In this document: positions 13,659 through 16,937 of the stretch, piece by piece
How positions within the stretch are numbered: the stretch's first letter is position 1
Layout: every line of letters begins with the position of its first letter
Source of the DNA: JBKJML01 sp046596415
Lineage (GTDB): Bacteria > Actinomycetota > Thermoleophilia > Gaiellales > Gaiellaceae
DNA length: 16,937 nt
Direction: 5' to 3'
Assembly: GCA_046596415.1 (NCBI GenBank)
Contig: JBKJML010000113.1
Span: 1 to 16,937, forward strand
Program-made: the position numbers and the translations under genes
The notes under the pieces: model-generated
Databases searched by the model: none
What the model was told of the DNA's origin: nothing
The model's input: the letters and a program-made list of their open reading frames with translations, nothing else

Positions 13659-14903
13659 GCTGGAGACGAGCGCGCCGAGGCCTGCGGCGGTGCGGAGCGT
13701 GTCGGCCTTGTCCGTGCGCTCCCAGGTGAAGTCCTTGTCGTCGCGGCCGAAGTGGCCGTACGCGGCGGTCTTCTGGTAGATCGGCCGGCGGAGATCGAGG
13801 TCGCGCAGAATCGCTCCCGGCCGCAGGTCGAAGTGCTCCTGCACGAGCTCCTCGATCCGCTCCTGCGTCAGCCCTTCGGCCTCGGTGCCGAACGTCTCGA
13901 CGAGCACGGACATCGGGTGTGCGACGCCGATCGCGTAGGCAACCTGGATCTGGCAGCGGTCGGCGAGGCCGGCGGCGACGACGTTCTTCGCCACGTAACG
14001 CGCCGCATAGGCGGCCGAGCGGTCGACCTTCGTCGGATCCTTACCCGAGAAGGCGCCGCCGCCGTGCGGCGCGGCCCCACCGTAGGTGTCGACGATGATC
14101 TTGCGGCCCGTCAGCCCGGTATCCCCCATCGGGCCGCCGATCACGAACTTGCCGGTCGGGTTGACGTAGAAGAAGTCCTTGTCCTCCAGCCGCGTCTCGT
14201 CGTAGAGATCCTTCGGCAGGATCGGCCGCAACACCTGCTCGACGAGATCCGGCTTGATCAGCGACTCCGAGTCGAGCCCGTCACGATGCTGAGTCGAGAT
14301 CAGGATCCGCTCGATCTCGACCGGCCGCTGGATACCGTGCGCGTCGACCTCGTAGCGCACCGTCACCTGCGACTTCCCGTCCGGGCGCAGGTACGGCAGG
14401 ATGTCCGCCTTGCGCACCTCGGAGAGCCGCTTGGCCAGCTTGTGCGCGAGCATGATCGGCAGCGGCATCAGCTCGTCGGTCTCCCGGCTCGCGTAGCCGA
14501 ACATCATCCCCTGGTCGCCCGCGCCCACCTGGTCGATCGGGTCACCGTCGCCATGCTGCACCTCGAACGACTCGTCGACACCCTGAGCGATGTCGGCCGA
14601 CTGCTCGTCCAGTGCCACGATCACGCCGCATGTCTCGGCGTCAAAGCCGTACTTGGCGCGCGTGTAGCCGATCCCGGCAATCGTCTTGCGGACGAGCCGT
14701 GGGATATCGACGTAGGTCTCGGTCGTGATCTCACCGGCGACGACCACGAGGCCCGTCGTGATCAGTGTCTCGCAGGCGACGCGGCCGTTCGGGTCATCGG
14801 TGAGGACGGCGTCGAGGACAGCGTCAGAGACCTGGTCGGCGATCTTGTCGGGGTGCCCCTCGGTGACGGACTCCGAGGAGAAGCTGAAGGAACGGGCGGC
14901 CAT
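13656..14903 (-). CDS. metK: S-adenosylmethionine synthetase
   Basis: MetK makes S-adenosylmethionine from methionine and ATP. The 415-residue protein shows all family signatures: SVTEGHPDKIADQVSDA at 12-28, the GAGDQGMMFGYA loop at 127-138, and GGGAFSGKDPTKVDRSAAY at 281-299, which binds phosphate and cations. Its length is slightly above the usual 380-400. The ATG at 14901-14903 places SFSFSSESVTEGHPDK in the expected position. It follows the upstream lipoprotein gene by 20 nt. A TATCGT hexamer lies 10 nt before the ATG. No SAM riboswitch can fit in that space. In many actinobacteria metK is close to priA in one gene cluster; here the iron module separates them. SAM is the methyl donor for RsmB. 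Confidence 0.97.
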   Translation of the reverse strand: MAARSFSFSSESVTEGHPDKIADQVSDAVLDAVLTDDPNGRVACETLITTGLVVVAGEITTETYVDIPRLVRKTIAGIGYTRAKYGFDAETCGVIVALDEQSADIAQGVDESFEVQHGDGDPIDQVGAGDQGMMFGYASRETDELMPLPIMLAHKLAKRLSEVRKADILPYLRPDGKSQVTVRYEVDAHGIQRPVEIERILISTQHRDGLDSESLIKPDLVEQVLRPILPKDLYDETRLEDKDFFYVNPTGKFVIGGPMGDTGLTGRKIIVDTYGGAAPHGGGAFSGKDPTKVDRSAAYAARYVAKNVVAAGLADRCQIQVAYAIGVAHPMSVLVETFGTEAEGLTQERIEELVQEHFDLRPGAILRDLDLRRPIYQKTAAYGHFGRDDKDFTWERTDKADTLRTAAGLGALVSS

Positions 14904-14913
14904 CGCAGGCGAA

Positions 14914-14919
14914 ACGATA
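14914..14919 (-). promoter_or_regulatory. Candidate -10 element for metK
   Basis: On the minus strand this reads TATCGT (TANNNT), 10 nt before the metK ATG in the 20-nt gap. It would give a leader of only a few bases. There is no Shine-Dalgarno sequence in the gap, which fits leaderless or near-leaderless translation. Support is the motif and its position only. Confidence 0.3.
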
Positions 14920-14923
14920 CCCG

Positions 14924-16354
14924 TCAGGCCACACCGAGGAACGCGGAGAACCGTGTGAGGTCGCCGTCGGCGTCACCCTGGAGGAAGAACGAGCGGAGCG
15001 GCTCGAGGTTCGCGCGCACTTCGTCCGGGAGCGGCTGGCCGCCAAGCCCTGCGAGGGAGTCGGCGAGCGGGAGCACGTCCTCGAGGCTGACGTAGACGAG
15101 CCCGGCGGTCGATCCTTCGTACCCCGCCGCGCCGGCCGCGTCCTTGAAAGCGGAGTCGTCGGCGATCGAGTCGCCGCCGTCGCGTAATTCGCGGATCCCG
15201 AAAGGACCGCTCGTGATGACAAGCTTGCCGTCGAAGACCGCGTAGGAGACGCGTACACCCTGGATGTCGATGTACTTGGCGTCGATCCCGTCCACCTTCG
15301 TCATGCCGGTCTTGCCGCCGACGAGTGCCGCGGCCTTGCCGGCCAGCTTGTCGAGCGTCGTGAGCGCGCTCGCCTCGTCGGCGACGCCGAGCACGATCGT
15401 CACCTCGGGGATCGGCGTCCCCTGGCGCACGTACAGCGCTCCCTCGCCCGCGAAGAGCGGCGCGAGATCATCGAGCGTGACGCCGAGCGCGCTCTCGATC
15501 ATCGGGACGAATTCAGAGCCACCGGCCTTGCGGAACTGCGAGATCAGATCGTCGGTGCCGTGGAACGAGATGACGGCGATCGCGTCGGCCGGGATCTCGC
15601 TCAGGTACGCCGGCTCGTAGGCGGCCGCCTTCGGGCCACCGGTCGATTTGGCGGAGCCCGTCAGCAGCAGGCCGTTGTCCTGAGCCCGGAGCGCGCCGCC
15701 GAGCCACTCGAGCTTGCCGTTCGCTGCGGCCGCCGGGCCGAGGGAGCCGAGCACGCCGCTGGCTGCGTCAGCTGCGCCCGGACCGACGTAGAACGTGCCG
15801 ATCGCGTCGGCGGGGAGCCCGTCGGTCGCATCCTGATAGGCCTTCGCGCCGTCGAGCGAGCCGGCCTTCAGCGCCGTCTCGTAGGCGTCGAGCACCGCGG
15901 CCGTGTCGGCGATCGCCGTCCAGCCGTCGACCTGGCGCTGCTCGCTCGGCTCGTCGCTCTTCGCGAGCAGCGCGTCGAGCTTGGCCTTGTCGTCCGGCTT
16001 CGTCAGACCGACCACCTGTGTCTCGCTGCCGACGCGGATCACTGCGATTGCCGTCTCCGGGCCGAGCGCCGGCTCGACATCGGTCTTCCAGTCGAGGTCC
16101 TGCTCACCGAGGGAGTCGAGGATCTGGCGGATCGCCTTGTCCTTGCCGGGGAAACGCTCAGCGAGCGTCTGCACCTGCTGCCACTGGGCGGACTCGAGCT
16201 CGGAGGAGACGTCGATGAACGCGACGACGTCTGCCGGCACGACGGAGGCAGCCGCGCCAGGCCCCAAGGAGGAAGCGGTGTCGCTGGCGCCGCACGCGGC
16301 GAGCATGAGCAGCGCCGCGACGGCGAGAAGCGCGAGTGCGAGCCGGGAGCGCAT
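14924..16354 (-). CDS. Putative lipoprotein with two DUF3352-like repeats
   Basis: The function is unknown. The 476-residue protein begins with a lipoprotein signal peptide (MRSR, hydrophobic 5-20) and the lipobox LAAC at 18-21, so it is probably anchored outside the membrane through C21. The rest resembles the uncharacterised DUF3352 family and is internally duplicated, about 38-235 and 253-476. VVPADVVAFIDVS (38-50) parallels EIPADAIAVISFH (253-265). DVEPALGPETAIAVI (92-106) parallels LDDLAPLFAGEGALYV (294-309). QVVGLTKPDDKAKLDALL parallels TIVLGVADEASALTTLDKL. No catalytic motif or transmembrane helix beyond the signal was found. It lies 18 nt after gpsA and 20 nt before metK. A TACGAT hexamer 9 nt before the ATG could be a -10 of its own. 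Confidence 0.85.
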   Translation of the reverse strand: MRSRLALALLAVAALLMLAACGASDTASSLGPGAAASVVPADVVAFIDVSSELESAQWQQVQTLAERFPGKDKAIRQILDSLGEQDLDWKTDVEPALGPETAIAVIRVGSETQVVGLTKPDDKAKLDALLAKSDEPSEQRQVDGWTAIADTAAVLDAYETALKAGSLDGAKAYQDATDGLPADAIGTFYVGPGAADAASGVLGSLGPAAAANGKLEWLGGALRAQDNGLLLTGSAKSTGGPKAAAYEPAYLSEIPADAIAVISFHGTDDLISQFRKAGGSEFVPMIESALGVTLDDLAPLFAGEGALYVRQGTPIPEVTIVLGVADEASALTTLDKLAGKAAALVGGKTGMTKVDGIDAKYIDIQGVRVSYAVFDGKLVITSGPFGIRELRDGGDSIADDSAFKDAAGAAGYEGSTAGLVYVSLEDVLPLADSLAGLGGQPLPDEVRANLEPLRSFFLQGDADGDLTRFSAFLGVA

Positions 16355-16363
16355 TGCGCGCTC

Positions 16364-16369
16364 ATCGTA
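16364..16369 (-). promoter_or_regulatory. Candidate -10 element for the DUF3352-like gene
   Basis: The minus strand reads TACGAT, a TANNNT match 9 nt before the ATG at 16354. The short gap after gpsA leaves no room for a separate -35 outside the gpsA coding end. It is listed because the same spacing recurs at other starts in the window. Confidence 0.2.
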
Positions 16370-16372
16370 CTC

Positions 16373-16937
16373 CTACTCCGTGGTCGGCACGCGACCCATG
16401 AGGTTACCGACGAGCTCGTGCAGGGGGACGCCATCGAGGACGTCCACGACGCTCTCGGTGATCGGCAGCTCGATCCCGAGCCGGTGTGCGACCTCACGCA
16501 GGACGGGCGCCGTCGTCAGCCCCTCGACGACCTGCCCGATCGCAGCGACCGCCTCCGCCTGCGTCGCCCCCTGCGCGATCAGCTCTCCTGCGCGCCGGTT
16601 CCGCCCCGACTTCGCCCAGCAGGTCACGATCAGGTCGCCCATCCCGGCGAGGCCGGCAAACGTCTCCGGCTTCGCGCCGGCCGCCTCGGAGAGCCGCGCC
16701 ATCTCCGCGAGCCCGCGCGCGACGAGCGCCGCCTTGGCGTTGTCGCCGAGCCCGAGGCCGTCTGCGCCGCCTGCGGCGAGCGCGATCACGTTCTTCGCGG
16801 CCGCGCAGAATTCGACCCCGACCACGTCGTCGTTCACATAGACCCTGAAGGTGCTCGAGTTGATCTGCGCCTGGAGCTCGAGCGCGAGCCCGTCGTCGTC
16901 GCTGGCGATCACGGCAGCGGCGGGCAGGCCCGCCGCG
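16373..16937 (-). CDS. gpsA: Glycerol-3-phosphate dehydrogenase [NAD(P)+], C-terminal part (cut by window edge)
   Basis: GpsA reduces dihydroxyacetone phosphate to sn-glycerol 3-phosphate for phospholipid synthesis. About 187 C-terminal codons are visible and the frame is open to the right edge (AAGLPAAAVIASDDDGLAL). Family features include the catalytic lysine in VGVEFCAAAKNVIALAAG, then GDNAKAALVARGLAEMARL, GLAGMGDLIVTC and GRNRRAGE. VVEGLTTAPVLREVAHRLG near the end is also typical. The usual GVELGGALKN reads GVEFCAAAKN, a mild variation. The nucleotide-binding N-terminal domain lies outside the window. The stop is 18 nt before the DUF3352-like gene, suggesting a common transcript. Confidence 0.95.
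   Translation of the reverse strand, partial: AAGLPAAAVIASDDDGLALELQAQINSSTFRVYVNDDVVGVEFCAAAKNVIALAAGGADGLGLGDNAKAALVARGLAEMARLSEAAGAKPETFAGLAGMGDLIVTCWAKSGRNRRAGELIAQGATQAEAVAAIGQVVEGLTTAPVLREVAHRLGIELPITESVVDVLDGVPLHELVGNLMGRVPTTE

Noticed and set aside
14904..14923. SAM riboswitch upstream of metK
   Set aside because: The gap is only 20 nt, too short for any known SAM aptamer.

Overview
The window is GC-rich, tightly packed bacterial chromosome. Gene order, a four-cysteine L28, frequent GTG starts and overlapping stops and starts point to a high-GC actinobacterium. Its divergent versions of several housekeeping enzymes suggest the deep-branching class Thermoleophilia (Gaiellales or Solirubrobacterales-like). 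That placement is inference; no rRNA or marker tree is available here. There are 17 genes, two of them cut by the window edges, and no tRNA, rRNA, IS element, phage gene or CRISPR.

Region 1 (1-9149, all minus strand) reads as one long housekeeping operon: priA, def, fmt, rsmB, rpe, ribD, ribE, ribBA, ribH, rpmB and an Asp23-family gene that runs off the left edge. Neighbours overlap by 4 nt or are separated by at most 27 nt, except for an odd rpmB/Asp23 overlap. The operon links replication restart, N-terminal formyl-methionine handling, 16S rRNA methylation, pentose phosphate supply and all four riboflavin proteins. Rpe makes or uses ribulose 5-phosphate, which RibBA converts to DHBP, and RibH joins DHBP to the RibD product. 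No FMN riboswitch is visible.

Region 2 (9150-13582, plus strand) is a self-contained iron module: ABC ATPase, ferric-iron-binding lipoprotein, fused two-domain permease and a DtxR-family regulator. Two near-identical inverted repeats, GTAAGG-N4-CCTTAC, precede the ATPase and lipoprotein genes, and they resemble part of the DtxR/IdeR box. The module lies between metK and priA, which are near neighbours in many actinobacteria.

Region 3 (13656-16937, minus strand) holds metK, a duplicated-domain lipoprotein of the DUF3352 type and the 3' part of gpsA.

No wholly new system is evident. The points most worth a second look are the two iron operators and the module's position, a Gln where a metal-binding His is expected in the DHBP synthase half of RibBA, a DtxR regulator lacking usual secondary-site ligands, a divergent RibD deaminase domain, an acidic repeat-bearing N-terminal extension on lumazine synthase, and an L28 that runs past its usual end into the next gene.
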